This document shows positions 51,722-59,835 of a DNA stretch of 60,899 nucleotides, piece after piece. Under the pieces are notes generated by a model. That model was not told the origin of the DNA. It saw only the letters and a program-made list of their open reading frames with translations, and searched no databases. Origin of the DNA: JANRIC01 sp033765345 (lineage in GTDB: Bacteria; Bacteroidota; Bacteroidia; Cytophagales; Microscillaceae); assembly GCA_033765345.1 (NCBI GenBank), contig JANRIC010000036.1, forward strand, positions 1 through 60,899, written 5' to 3'. The position numbers and the translations under genes were made by a program. Position 1 is the first letter of the stretch. The number at the start of each line of letters is the position of its first letter.

Positions 51722-54700
51722 TTATTTTCTACTGATTTTTCTTGAAATGGAGGTTTTCTCCTGTTTTACGATGAGGTAATACAGCCCTTGTGCCTCTGAG
51801 GAGAGATCGATGGTGATTTCAAACAGATTTTTATTTTTAAGCAGGTTTTTTTGGCGAATGATTTTTCCTTGTGCATCCAACAAAATGATTTCCAATTGAC
51901 CGATGTAGGTATTTTGGATTTGTAGCGTAGTGTGGTCTTCGCTTGGGTTGGGAAATACTTTGGTAGCTATTTCCAAAGAATTTTGCTCAATGGGCGTGGG
52001 TACGCCTGTTACTGCGCCAAGCACTTCGCTATACTGAGACACAGAAAAGGTTGCAATGGCTCTTATTCTATAAAAATAAGTGATTCCTGGGGTCAGTCCA
52101 TTATCGACATAGTTTTGTGTGTTGGCTGGCAAAATAACCAGTGTAACGAATTGCCCTGATGCGCCTTCCTTGCGCTCGATGATATAATTGGATTCGTTGT
52201 TGGCATTATCTTCCCAAGAAAGGGCAATCTGTGTCTCAGAAATAGGCAAAACCCTTAAATTAGTGGGGGTATTGATGGGTATATTACTTGCTATGGCACT
52301 TATATCAAAGGTATAAACACTTTCATCACAATCGCTGCTAAAGATTGTAATGGTTGAAACTCCTGAAACGCCTGGTGTAAAAGTGATTGTAAAATTAGCC
52401 GAATCCAAAGAATCTATGGAAAGTGGTACGTTTGAAAGAGCAAAATCTGTATTAGAACTGGTAATCTCTGAGATAAGGAGGGGCAGCAAGCCTGTGTTTT
52501 GAATGGTAAAACTTATGGTCAGGGGTTGGCCGAAATTCACAGTCCCAAAGTCGGTATTGTCGGCAGTGCTGGGTGTATTATCTCCATTAAGAATTTCCAA
52601 GCCATTTCCCAATACTGTAATTTCTGTGGGGATAATCGGGTTACTGGTGCTTAGATCAAGGGTAGAAACAATAAAATTGGATGTAGTGCCTGTTTTATTA
52701 AAATTAATCAAAAAACCGTCTCTTTCACTGCCTGTGATGTCTGTCAGTTCTGGTGCAGGAAGCTCCGTGTTGTCTGCTTCGGCAATACCTTGATCAAAAT
52801 TATAATAAATCTCCAGTCCGGCTTCCGAACCATTGAGTTTGTTGTATAAATTGGATTGAATCTCGCTACAACTACGAGCTACATTCCAAATACGCAATTC
52901 ATCCAATTCACCTTTGAAAAATTCGGTAAGAGATCCTTCAAAGATAAGCGCACCTATTCTCAAAGAATCTGTTGAGTTTCTGACGATATTATCAGGAGAA
53001 AGCGCACTCGAGCCTTCCAAGATGCCATCTACATATAAATAGATATTTGCCCCTTGAACTACTCCTGCCAAATGGTGCCAGGAATTGTCTCGGATCGCAC
53101 TGGTACCGTTTACCTCCTGAAATTGTCCGTTGAAGTAATCATATAAACCGAAACGCGCCATACCTGAATTATTCAATCCTAAAAGTAGATGTTCTGTAGC
53201 GCCATTGAAAGTACCCGATACACTGAGTGCTTCTTTAAAACCTGTGCTACTTTCATCGGCTTTTACCCAAATTTCATAAGTCTGATCACCGTTGGGGGGA
53301 GAAAATCTGGTTCTTGCATAATCATCGCCCCCGTCCAAATGAAGGGCATTGTCTGAGGGTTCAATGCCTTCTGCGATGACCATAAAGGTATACAGGGCTT
53401 CGTCGCAATCATCACTTTGGATGCTTAAAGCAGCACTTTGAATGCCTGCCGTGCTTGGGCTGAAGCTAATCTCAAAAAACTCAGAGCCACCCTCTCCTGA
53501 GATAGAAGCATTGGCGGGCTGAATACTGACTGAAAAATCGGGTGAGCCTGAAATATTTACCAAATCTCCTTCTATCGGGCTAAGGTTTAAAGAGATTCCT
53601 CCTAAATTTTGAATACTGAATAAAAAGGTCTGGCTGCTGCCTATGCTTGTAGGGCTTACGGTAATGGTGTCTCCGAGAGCAATTTCCATTTCCAAATCAT
53701 TAAAAAACAAGGAAATTTCGGGGTAAATCCCAGCCGTTGAGCAAATACCGTTGATGTCATTGTCTGCCTGTACCCAATTGGAGTTTGTACCCGTAAGTGC
53801 GAAATTGGTCAATGTGCCGGGGTTAGTTTCTTTCAAATCGCTCAGTAATGCTCCTGTATTCTGATTAAAGGTATAATAGGCAATCAGGTCGGGTGCATTG
53901 GCTGTATCCAGCTCGCAAAACAAACCGTCCTTGATTTGCTCGCAGGTACGTACGCCATTCCAAATTCGGACTTCGTCCAATTGGCCGTCAAAATGATTGG
54001 CAGTGCTTAGTGTAGGGCTAAGGTCGTTGATCAAAGCTCCCAGCAACAGAGGCAAGCTATTGGAAGCAGAAATACCGCCTTCTATTACAGCCTGTCCACT
54101 CAACGCTCCATCGATGTAGATAGATATCAGGCTGGATGGGCTGTCATAGCTTAGGGCGATGTGTGTCCACACTCCGACCGGGACGGTGCCTTCGGGTGTA
54201 CCGACCTGGACGCCAGCTATATTGCTGATAGACACAAAACCTGTGTTCCCCACATAGATATAAAATGCACTTGAAAAGTTACCAAACTCCCACCTACTTA
54301 GGAGTGTATTGATGCCAATGTCGTTGTTTAATGAATTGGGTTTGACCCAGGCTTCCAAAGTAAAGGAATCGGCTAATTCGTTGGATAGGGCATCATTTCC
54401 AAAGTTTACAAAATCATCTGTTCCATCAAAGTCAAGGGCGAATGCTGTGCTTGCGCCCACCACAGAAGCCGCAGAAAAAGCAGAGGTATTATTGGAAGCA
54501 TCGGTAGCAATGGCCGTAATTCTGTCTCCATCGGCGAATGATCCAGAAAGTGTCCAATTAGTGCCGCTTACAGTGGCATTTCCCAGATACGTGCGACCTT
54601 GATTGGAAGCCCCGCATTCGGGATTATCACTGAATATTTCTACCACATCGCCACTTTGGCAAGTACCTGTGATCTGCAAGTTTGTTGTATTGGTGATGGT

Positions 54701-56485
54701 GGGGGCAGGTTTATTATTATTGGCATTGTTTTGAAGCGAGATGCTTGAATTTAAATTACAAAAAATGGCATTGCGTGAAATTTTATTGTTGATTCCGCCG
54801 CTCATTTTAATTCCTCCCGTGTTGTTGTAGGCAATGATATTGCTTCCGGTGTTCGTACCGTCTCCTATACGATTGTTAGAAGCAGTACTTATGCTTGATT
54901 CCAACACGATTCCTTCCAGGGAATTGGGTAGCGGATTTGTGCCAGTTATATCTGTACCAATAAGATTATTAAGAATCAGGTTATTATCACTTTGTAGATA
55001 AAGCCCTTCTCCATTATTACCAGAAATCAGGTTATTTTGAATGGTGTTGGCACCACCTCGCAAAGATTCAATCCCTTGTGCCTCATTAGGCAGAGCACTT
55101 GTACCGGCTGCATTGGTACCGATATAATTGCCTTGTATCAAATTAGTGCCTCCATCCAGGATAAAACCACCTCTCCCTGAATTACCTGAAATCACATTTC
55201 TCTCAAGATCGTCAGAGATACCATCCAGATTAGAGCCGATGAGGTTATTGGAATAGCTTTGGTTTACCCAAATGCCTGCTTGCCCGTTTGGTTTGGCTAC
55301 ATTGCCACTGATATCCGTACCGATGTAATTTCCCGAAATGGTATTATTGCTGCTAAAAATTTCTATTGCGATATTATCTCCGCCAGTTCCTTGGAAATTA
55401 TTGATTGCAAAACCTCGAATGATGCAATTATTGGCTGTCAGTAAAACGCCAAAAGAGTTAGTCAGATTAATTCCATCAATTTCTATCAGAGGTTTGTTGA
55501 CAAAACCCGGCTGAGTCCAAGCATCCAGGATGATACTTTCCGAAATTACAGGCAAAGTCGAGAGGGGTTTGATACTCCAGTATCCCCCTTCGTTGGGGTT
55601 ATAATTGGCATCTGTAGTAAGCAAATTAAAATCCACGTAGTGTGTTCCGGCTAGGTTATTGGCTTGCGTGATTACATCTCTTAGGCTTTCTGCCTGACTA
55701 TCATCGGTATTTTTTACCCGCAAAGCCCAAAGGGGGTCATTGGTATCATTTAGAGCACTTGAACCGATCGTGCCTGTCAGGTTATTTCCGCTAGAGTCTG
55801 CGGTATTTTGTCCTGTGCTTTCTTCAAATCGCCAAAAGCCAACGGCACCTTCGGCTGCGGTGCTGTTCATATCACTTAGGATTTGAGCTTCGCTCCGGGC
55901 AGTATTAAAAACCCGTAGTTCGTCTATCTGACCTAAAAAAGGATCCAAAAGGGCACTTGAGAACTGGCGAGCCACCCCGACGAGAAAAGGCAGCGAAGGT
56001 CCTGCAAAGGTATTCCCAGTTTTAGCGATGGTAGTATTTAATGCACCGTTGACAAAATAACGAATATTGAATCCGTCGAAAGTGACGGCTACGTGGGTCC
56101 ATTGTCTTAGGGGTACTGAACCACCCGGCGAGGGATGTTGGTTTCCAAAAGTTTCTTTGAGGATGAGCCCTCCGACGTCATTTAGTCCAAATTGAATCCT
56201 GGAAGCAATGTTACCTTCATCCCAACTGGATAAAATCAACTTTTGAGAGCCATAGCTTTCTATTTTTATCCAGCACTCGATCGTAAAATTATCAGCGAAA
56301 GCATTGTTTAAAGTTGCCTGGCTACCCAAATCTACATAGTCATCGCTGCCATCAAAATACAGACCTCGGTTGCCTGGTGGTTGGTTTTGTGCTTGAAGAA
56401 CTTGGGCTAGAAAAAAAAGTACTAACAACACAAGGGAGGAAATATGAAAAGATATTTGGTTTTTTAGGGTATTCAATGCTTCCAT
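51722..56485 (-). CDS. Giant T9SS type A surface protein with three LamG domains, beta-helix, Ig-like and FN3 modules
   Basis: A secreted protein of 1587 residues. The signal peptide ends near QVLQAQ. The domain order is LamG/concanavalin-like 1 (about 40-215, GLYFDGSDDYVDLGS), a right-handed beta-helix with N-ladder repeats (about 320-590, such as NLIQGNYIGT and NLIGTDITGTNPLP), a LamG 2 (about 680-870) and a choice-of-anchor/DUF1573-like Ig domain (about 920-1030). LamG 3 (about 1045-1240), a second Ig-like domain (about 1300-1400) and one FN3 (about 1405-1495) follow. The final 80 residues (VFPNPSEDHTTLQIQN to SRKISRK) are a T9SS type A sorting domain. It likely binds or processes glycans at the cell surface. 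It lies 94 bp upstream of tetR (same strand) and has its own promoter. Confidence 0.9.
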   Translation of the reverse strand: MEALNTLKNQISFHISSLVLLVLFFLAQVLQAQNQPPGNRGLYFDGSDDYVDLGSQATLNNAFADNFTIECWIKIESYGSQKLILSSWDEGNIASRIQFGLNDVGGLILKETFGNQHPSPGGSVPLRQWTHVAVTFDGFNIRYFVNGALNTTIAKTGNTFAGPSLPFLVGVARQFSSALLDPFLGQIDELRVFNTARSEAQILSDMNSTAAEGAVGFWRFEESTGQNTADSSGNNLTGTIGSSALNDTNDPLWALRVKNTDDSQAESLRDVITQANNLAGTHYVDFNLLTTDANYNPNEGGYWSIKPLSTLPVISESIILDAWTQPGFVNKPLIEIDGINLTNSFGVLLTANNCIIRGFAINNFQGTGGDNIAIEIFSSNNTISGNYIGTDISGNVAKPNGQAGIWVNQSYSNNLIGSNLDGISDDLERNVISGNSGRGGFILDGGTNLIQGNYIGTNAAGTSALPNEAQGIESLRGGANTIQNNLISGNNGEGLYLQSDNNLILNNLIGTDITGTNPLPNSLEGIVLESSISTASNNRIGDGTNTGSNIIAYNNTGGIKMSGGINNKISRNAIFCNLNSSISLQNNANNNKPAPTITNTTNLQITGTCQSGDVVEIFSDNPECGASNQGRTYLGNATVSGTNWTLSGSFADGDRITAIATDASNNTSAFSAASVVGASTAFALDFDGTDDFVNFGNDALSNELADSFTLEAWVKPNSLNNDIGINTLLSRWEFGNFSSAFYIYVGNTGFVSISNIAGVQVGTPEGTVPVGVWTHIALSYDSPSSLISIYIDGALSGQAVIEGGISASNSLPLLLGALINDLSPTLSTANHFDGQLDEVRIWNGVRTCEQIKDGLFCELDTANAPDLIAYYTFNQNTGALLSDLKETNPGTLTNFALTGTNSNWVQADNDINGICSTAGIYPEISLFFNDLEMEIALGDTITVSPTSIGSSQTFLFSIQNLGGISLNLSPIEGDLVNISGSPDFSVSIQPANASISGEGGSEFFEISFSPSTAGIQSAALSIQSDDCDEALYTFMVIAEGIEPSDNALHLDGGDDYARTRFSPPNGDQTYEIWVKADESSTGFKEALSVSGTFNGATEHLLLGLNNSGMARFGLYDYFNGQFQEVNGTSAIRDNSWHHLAGVVQGANIYLYVDGILEGSSALSPDNIVRNSTDSLRIGALIFEGSLTEFFKGELDELRIWNVARSCSEIQSNLYNKLNGSEAGLEIYYNFDQGIAEADNTELPAPELTDITGSERDGFLINFNKTGTTSNFIVSTLDLSTSNPIIPTEITVLGNGLEILNGDNTPSTADNTDFGTVNFGQPLTISFTIQNTGLLPLLISEITSSNTDFALSNVPLSIDSLDSANFTITFTPGVSGVSTITIFSSDCDESVYTFDISAIASNIPINTPTNLRVLPISETQIALSWEDNANNESNYIIERKEGASGQFVTLVILPANTQNYVDNGLTPGITYFYRIRAIATFSVSQYSEVLGAVTGVPTPIEQNSLEIATKVFPNPSEDHTTLQIQNTYIGQLEIILLDAQGKIIRQKNLLKNKNLFEITIDLSSEAQGLYYLIVKQEKTSISRKISRK

Positions 56486-56512
56486 GTTTCTTTTACGTAG
56501 TGGATTTTATAT

Positions 56513-56543
56513 CAAAATTAGTGTTATTTTCCTTGTTTTCAAT
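56513..56543 (-). promoter_or_regulatory. Promoter of the LamG/beta-helix gene
   Basis: On the minus strand: ATTG (56543-56540), 19 bp, then TAATTTTG (56520-56513). The -7 box is an exact TAnnTTTG match and lies 28 bp before the ATG. Confidence 0.55.
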
Positions 56544-56678
56544 ATACGCCTAAGAAATATAGCTGGATTAAAGCAATTTTTAAATTTTCCTTCATGGTAT
56601 TACTTGATTTTGGATATTTGCAGCCTCAGATTTATTTTGTTCAATTTTATTTTAAGCTGATTTACAAATAAAATACCC

Positions 56679-56724
56679 AACCAATTAGTTGAACAGATAA
56701 GTTAATTTAACCGAGAAGTTAGTT
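56679..56724. promoter_or_regulatory. Diverged third TetR-type operator in the 349-bp divergent intergenic region
   Basis: Positions 56692-56724 match the operator at 50977-51009 at 24 of 33 positions, with an unbroken core TTTAACC. The preceding 13 bp read AACCAATTAGTTG, close to the left half of the site. It lies about 135 bp upstream of the LamG gene promoter and about 70 bp upstream of the LptF/G promoter box. The remainder of 56486-56834 shows only the two promoters. Confidence 0.5.
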
Positions 56725-56794
56725 TTATTGTAGACCTCTGAAAGTCAGTAATTCAAGAATGGGTAAAAAGTTAAAAAAACTAAAAAAAAGCTCG

Positions 56795-56802
56795 TAAATT
56801 TG
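56795..56802 (+). promoter_or_regulatory. Candidate -7 box (TAAATTTG) for the LptF/G-type gene
   Basis: TAAATTTG followed by CAC is a close match to TAnnTTTG, 32 bp before the ATG. A GTTA about 21 bp upstream is a weak -33. Confidence 0.5.
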
Positions 56803-56834
56803 CACATTCGGGCTAAATCGATGATTATCGCAGC

Positions 56835-57914
56835 ATGAAAATATTGGACATATATATCCTTCGCAAGTTTCTGGTGACTTACTTTTTTACGGTATTGTTA
56901 CTCATTGCCGTACTGATTGTGATTGATTTGGCCGAAAAAGTAGAGGATTTTAACCACCCAGAGCTAACTGCCTGGCGCATTCTGTCGGAATATTACCTCA
57001 ATTTTATTCCTTATTATACTTTTATGCTTAGCCCCTTGATGATTTTTATTGCGGCGGTGTTTGTGACTTCTAAGCTGGCTACTCACGCCGAAATCGTAGC
57101 CATGCTCAGTGCGGGGATCAATCTACGGCGAATTCTTCGTCCTTATTTTATAGGTGCTTGTGTGATTGCCTTGATTGTATTTTTCTTGATCAACTGGGTA
57201 GTGCCTCGATCCAACAGAATTCGGAATAATTTTGAAAATAATTATGTACGGAGCAAATATTATTTCAATGAGCGTAATGTACATATCAAAATAGCTCCTA
57301 CACTGTATGTTTATTTGGAGCGATACGACAATATCACCCACGTAGGGCATCGCTTTACGATGGAAAAAATCGATGGGACAAACCTTCTAGCCAAGCTTGA
57401 GGGTTCTCGTATTATCTGGGATAAAGACAAAAAAAAGTGGACGCTTCCCGAATATAAGGTACGCCAATTCCAAAAAAACGGAAATGAAAAAATCACTTAT
57501 GGAAGCCAACTGGATACGCTCATTAATATTCGCCCCGAAGACTTCGAGTCCAAACATCGGCTTTATGAACAACTAACCCTGCCCGAACTTAATGCACACA
57601 TTGCCCTGTCGCGCCTTCGGGGGGCTGATGATATTGAGATTTATTTGGTAGAAAAATACGAGCGTTTTGCTTATCCCTTCTCTATTCTGATTCTTACGAT
57701 GATGGGAGTGATTATGTCATCTCGTAAAACTCGAGGCGGAACGGGTTTCCAAATCGCTATGGGTTTTGTGCTTGCTTTTACCTTTATTTTGCTGCTGATG
57801 ATTAGCCGTTCTTTTGCCCGCAAAGGGGGCATCCCTCCTGAACTTTCTGCTTGGATACCCAATGCGATTTTCTGTGTGGTTGGCTATTATCTCTACCTTC
57901 GTGTACCTAAGTAG
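56835..57914 (+). CDS. LptF/LptG-family lipopolysaccharide export permease
   Basis: An inner-membrane permease of the YjgP/YjgQ family, 359 residues. It has the N-terminal motif MKILDIYILRKFLVTYFF, three helices to about residue 120, a periplasmic domain (about 125-265) and three C-terminal helices (from ERFAYPFSILILTMMGVIMS near 275). With LptB it extracts LPS from the inner membrane for transport to the outer leaflet. Whether it is the F or G paralog cannot be told. Its stop codon TAG shares its G with the first unit of a GGGTGTT array. Confidence 0.92.
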   Translation: MKILDIYILRKFLVTYFFTVLLLIAVLIVIDLAEKVEDFNHPELTAWRILSEYYLNFIPYYTFMLSPLMIFIAAVFVTSKLATHAEIVAMLSAGINLRRILRPYFIGACVIALIVFFLINWVVPRSNRIRNNFENNYVRSKYYFNERNVHIKIAPTLYVYLERYDNITHVGHRFTMEKIDGTNLLAKLEGSRIIWDKDKKKWTLPEYKVRQFQKNGNEKITYGSQLDTLINIRPEDFESKHRLYEQLTLPELNAHIALSRLRGADDIEIYLVEKYERFAYPFSILILTMMGVIMSSRKTRGGTGFQIAMGFVLAFTFILLLMISRSFARKGGIPPELSAWIPNAIFCVVGYYLYLRVPK

Positions 57915-57958
57915 GGTGTTGGGTGTTGGGTGTTGGGTGTTGGGTGTTGGGTGTTGGG
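57914..57958. repeat. GGGTGTT heptamer array, left end of the four-helix-bundle cassette
   Basis: Six exact GGGTGTT units (57914-57955) and a partial GGG. It begins at the G of the preceding TAG stop codon. A similar motif lies in inverted orientation at the right end (58393-58412). Confidence 0.9.
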
Positions 57959-57973
57959 ATTTTTTCTTGTTTA

Positions 57974-58005
57974 TTTGGGGTAATAATACAATAGATGTAT
58001 ATTTG
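57974..58005 (+). promoter_or_regulatory. Consensus Bacteroidota promoter of the four-helix-bundle gene
   Basis: TTTG (57974-57977), 20 bp, TATATTTG (57998-58005): an exact fit to TTTG-N20-TAnnTTTG and the best promoter of the window. It lies 20 bp before the ATG and inside the repeat-bounded cassette. Confidence 0.75.
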
Positions 58006-58024
58006 CATTAAATAAACAGATTTT

Positions 58025-58402
58025 ATGAGAAATTTCAGGGAATTAGTCATTTGGAAGGAAAGTAAAGAAATAGCTAAATCAATCTATAAATTATCTGCAT
58101 TATTGCCTAAAGATGAATTGTATGGATTAAAAAGTCAAATTCAAAAATCATCTGTGTCTATTTCTTCAAATATTGCAGAAGGATGTAGCAGGAGTAGTGA
58201 CCTGGATTTTAAAAGATTTCTCGAGATGGCTCTAGGTTCTACATTTGAATTGGAAACTCAATTAATTATTATCGAGGAAACGGGGCTGGTTTCCAATGAA
58301 AAATTAATCGAGATATTTAACAATATCAGTTTACTTCAAAAAAGATTGAATTCTTTCATTTCGCACTTAAAATCAAGTATTTACCCAAAAGCCAACACCT
58401 AA
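58025..58402 (+). CDS. Four-helix-bundle protein (23S rRNA intervening-sequence protein/bAvd family)
   Basis: A 125-residue helical protein of the S23/IVP four-helix-bundle family. Typical marks are FRELVIWKESKEIAKSIYKL at the start, LYGLKSQIQKSSVSISSNIA, AEGCSRSSDLDFKRFLEMAL and ELETQLIIIEETGLV. Relatives are encoded by inserts in 23S rRNA genes and by accessory genes of diversity-generating retroelements; no such context exists here. The C-terminal residues and the stop codon lie inside the right-hand repeat, and the gene has its own consensus promoter. The gene and its promoter lie between heptamer-type repeats, so it looks like an inserted cassette. Biochemical role unknown. Confidence 0.88.
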   Translation: MRNFRELVIWKESKEIAKSIYKLSALLPKDELYGLKSQIQKSSVSISSNIAEGCSRSSDLDFKRFLEMALGSTFELETQLIIIEETGLVSNEKLIEIFNNISLLQKRLNSFISHLKSSIYPKANT

Positions 58403-58412
58403 TACCTAACAC
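58393..58412. repeat. Right-end repeat of the cassette (inverted relative to the left)
   Basis: CAACACCTAATACCTAACAC; its complement reads GTGTTAGGTATTAGGTGTTG, a degenerate form of the GGTGTTG heptamer in opposite orientation. It contains the stop codon of the four-helix-bundle gene and ends 4 bp before the EamA start codon. Confidence 0.75.
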
Positions 58413-58416
58413 TTTA

Positions 58417-59343
58417 ATGCCGCACCTCAAAGATTACTTATTGCTACACTTTATTGTCCTAATATGGGGTTTTACTGCCATTTTAGGCTTATTGATACAG
58501 ATTCCGGCTGTTGAGATGGTCTTTTACCGTACTTTGATAGCGGCGGTGTTGCTGCTGTGGCTGCTGTACGCCCGGCGAAAATCGCTGCGCTTACCCTGGC
58601 AGGAAATACTCAAACTGTTGGGGACGGGTGTTTTTATTGCTACACACTGGATTTTGTTTTTTGCCTCGGCGAAGGTCTCCAATGCATCAGTTTGTCTGGC
58701 AGGGATGACGACAGCCTCGCTTTGGGTGAGTTTTCTGGAGCCACTTTTTCACCGGAGAAAAGTCAGGTTTTATGAAATATTTCTGGCAATGATCATTATC
58801 CTGGGTTTGTATGTGATTTTTAGATTTGAGTTTAACCATTTTTTGGGATTGGCTTTGGCTTTGTTGTCGGCATTTTGGGTAGCAGTATTTAGTGTGATTA
58901 ATAGCCTTTTGGTGCGTCGGCATAATCATTATGTCATTACTTTTTATGAGATGACGGGTGCTTGCTTGAGCATTGTTTTGTTTTTTCCGATTTATGTGCC
59001 GTACTTGTCCGAAAATCACACTTTGCAATTGATGCCTGGGCTAATGGATTGGGTATATTTATTGATTCTGGCGGGTATTTGTACGGTGTATGCCTATTCT
59101 ACGGGCGTAAAACTGATGACTAAATTTTCGGCTTATGCCATCAATCTGACAGTCAACCTGGAGCCGGTTTATGGAATCATCTTGGCTTTTTTAATTTTTG
59201 GTGAAAAAGAAAAAATGACCGGAGGATTTTACCTGGGTACTTTGATTATTTTGGCTGCGGTGGGTATGTATCCTTTGTTGAAAAGATACTCCGAAAGCAC
59301 AAAAATGAAATTTTTCAAAACAAAAAAACTTCAAAGCTTATGA
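58417..59343 (+). CDS. EamA/DMT-superfamily transporter
   Basis: An inner-membrane transporter of the drug/metabolite superfamily, 308 residues with ten predicted helices in two EamA halves. Marks are HFIVLIWGFTAILGLLIQIP in helix 1, VEMVFYRTLIAAVLLLWLLY in helix 2 and NASVCLAGMTTASLWVSFLE near residue 88. NLTVNLEPVYGIILAFLIFG near 247 is the conserved signature of the second half. Members export amino acids, metabolites or sugars; the substrate here is unknown. It starts 14 bp after the four-helix-bundle stop codon. Before that cassette it may have followed the LptF/G gene directly. Confidence 0.9.
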   Translation: MPHLKDYLLLHFIVLIWGFTAILGLLIQIPAVEMVFYRTLIAAVLLLWLLYARRKSLRLPWQEILKLLGTGVFIATHWILFFASAKVSNASVCLAGMTTASLWVSFLEPLFHRRKVRFYEIFLAMIIILGLYVIFRFEFNHFLGLALALLSAFWVAVFSVINSLLVRRHNHYVITFYEMTGACLSIVLFFPIYVPYLSENHTLQLMPGLMDWVYLLILAGICTVYAYSTGVKLMTKFSAYAINLTVNLEPVYGIILAFLIFGEKEKMTGGFYLGTLIILAAVGMYPLLKRYSESTKMKFFKTKKLQSL

Positions 59344-59462
59344 TATTTTCAACTACTCCAAAATATCATTCATCCGGTAATTTTACTTGCAATCCTTTTC
59401 CAACTTTGTAGTTTAATTGAGGAGTTAAAAACTATGAAAATCCCTGAAATTTTTATAAACCC

Positions 59463-59540
59463 CTCCGTTCTTAGAAGTGTTCCGAAGGATCACTTCAAAG
59501 TATTCGGAAAGTCTGCGAATTCCAGCCGAAGGCTTGGGAC
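59463..59540 (+). repeat. Double-hairpin repeat R1
   Basis: Hairpin 2 has a 10-bp stem (59474-59483 with 59487-59496, 9 of 10 paired) and loop GAA. After a 9-nt linker (AAAGTATTC) comes hairpin 1, a 7-bp stem (59507-59513 with 59517-59523, 5 of 7 paired) and loop TGC. The tail has GAAGGCTTGG. The layout is the same as in R2 and R3. The 492-bp gap at 59344-59835 holds R1, R2 and two other hairpins but no gene. Confidence 0.7.
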
Positions 59541-59599
59541 GTTCTCACCACGAAAGCCTAAGATAAAATATTCTCTATAAAATAGTCAGATTTTTACAT

Positions 59600-59637
59600 A
59601 AAAACCCGAAAGCCTCTGGATGCAGTCTTTCGGGTTT
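59600..59637 (-). terminator. Terminator hairpin AAACCCGAAAG/CTTTCGGGTTT
   Basis: A perfect 11-bp stem (59602-59612 with 59627-59637) and a 14-nt loop. On the minus strand the stem is followed by TTATG after four T, so it may end the transcript of the gene at 59836-60600. Confidence 0.65.
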
Positions 59638-59662
59638 ATGCTTTTATTCTTGAGCAGCCTAT

Positions 59663-59733
59663 GGCCTTCTGCTTGCGCAGAGTAGATGCAATCTACTGTA
59701 ATTGACTTCCTTAGAATAATTCTAAGGAAAACA
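59663..59733 (-). repeat. Double-hairpin repeat R2
   Basis: Read on the + strand: GGCCTTCTGCTTGCGCAG, then hairpin 1 AGTAGAT-GCA-ATCTACT (59681-59697), linker GTAATTGAC, and hairpin 2 TTCCTTAGAA-TAA-TTCTAAGGAA (59707-59729), then AACA. Both stems are perfect. It is in opposite orientation to R1 and R3. Confidence 0.8.
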
Positions 59734-59787
59734 TCTTATTTTTTAGTCTTGAACACTACGCCGAACAGTGGACGCTTTCAGGAATAC

Positions 59788-59825
59788 TTGGCACAAGCAC
59801 CGCTACGCTCATGCTTGCGCCAGGT
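59788..59825. repeat. Inverted repeat CTTGGCACAAGCA/TGCTTGCGCCAGG
   Basis: A 13-bp stem with two G-T pairs around a 12-nt centre (CCGCTACGCTCA). The CTTGGCAC part matches the tail of R3 and the CTTGCGC part matches R2, so it probably belongs to the same repeat group. It lies just beyond the 3' end of the orphan gene. Confidence 0.6.
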
Positions 59826-59835
59826 TAATGGATTA

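Noticed and set aside
58025..58402. Remnant of a 23S rRNA gene or diversity-generating retroelement around the four-helix-bundle gene
   Set aside because: The flanks are protein-coding genes and simple repeats; no rRNA-like sequence, reverse transcriptase or template repeat is visible.
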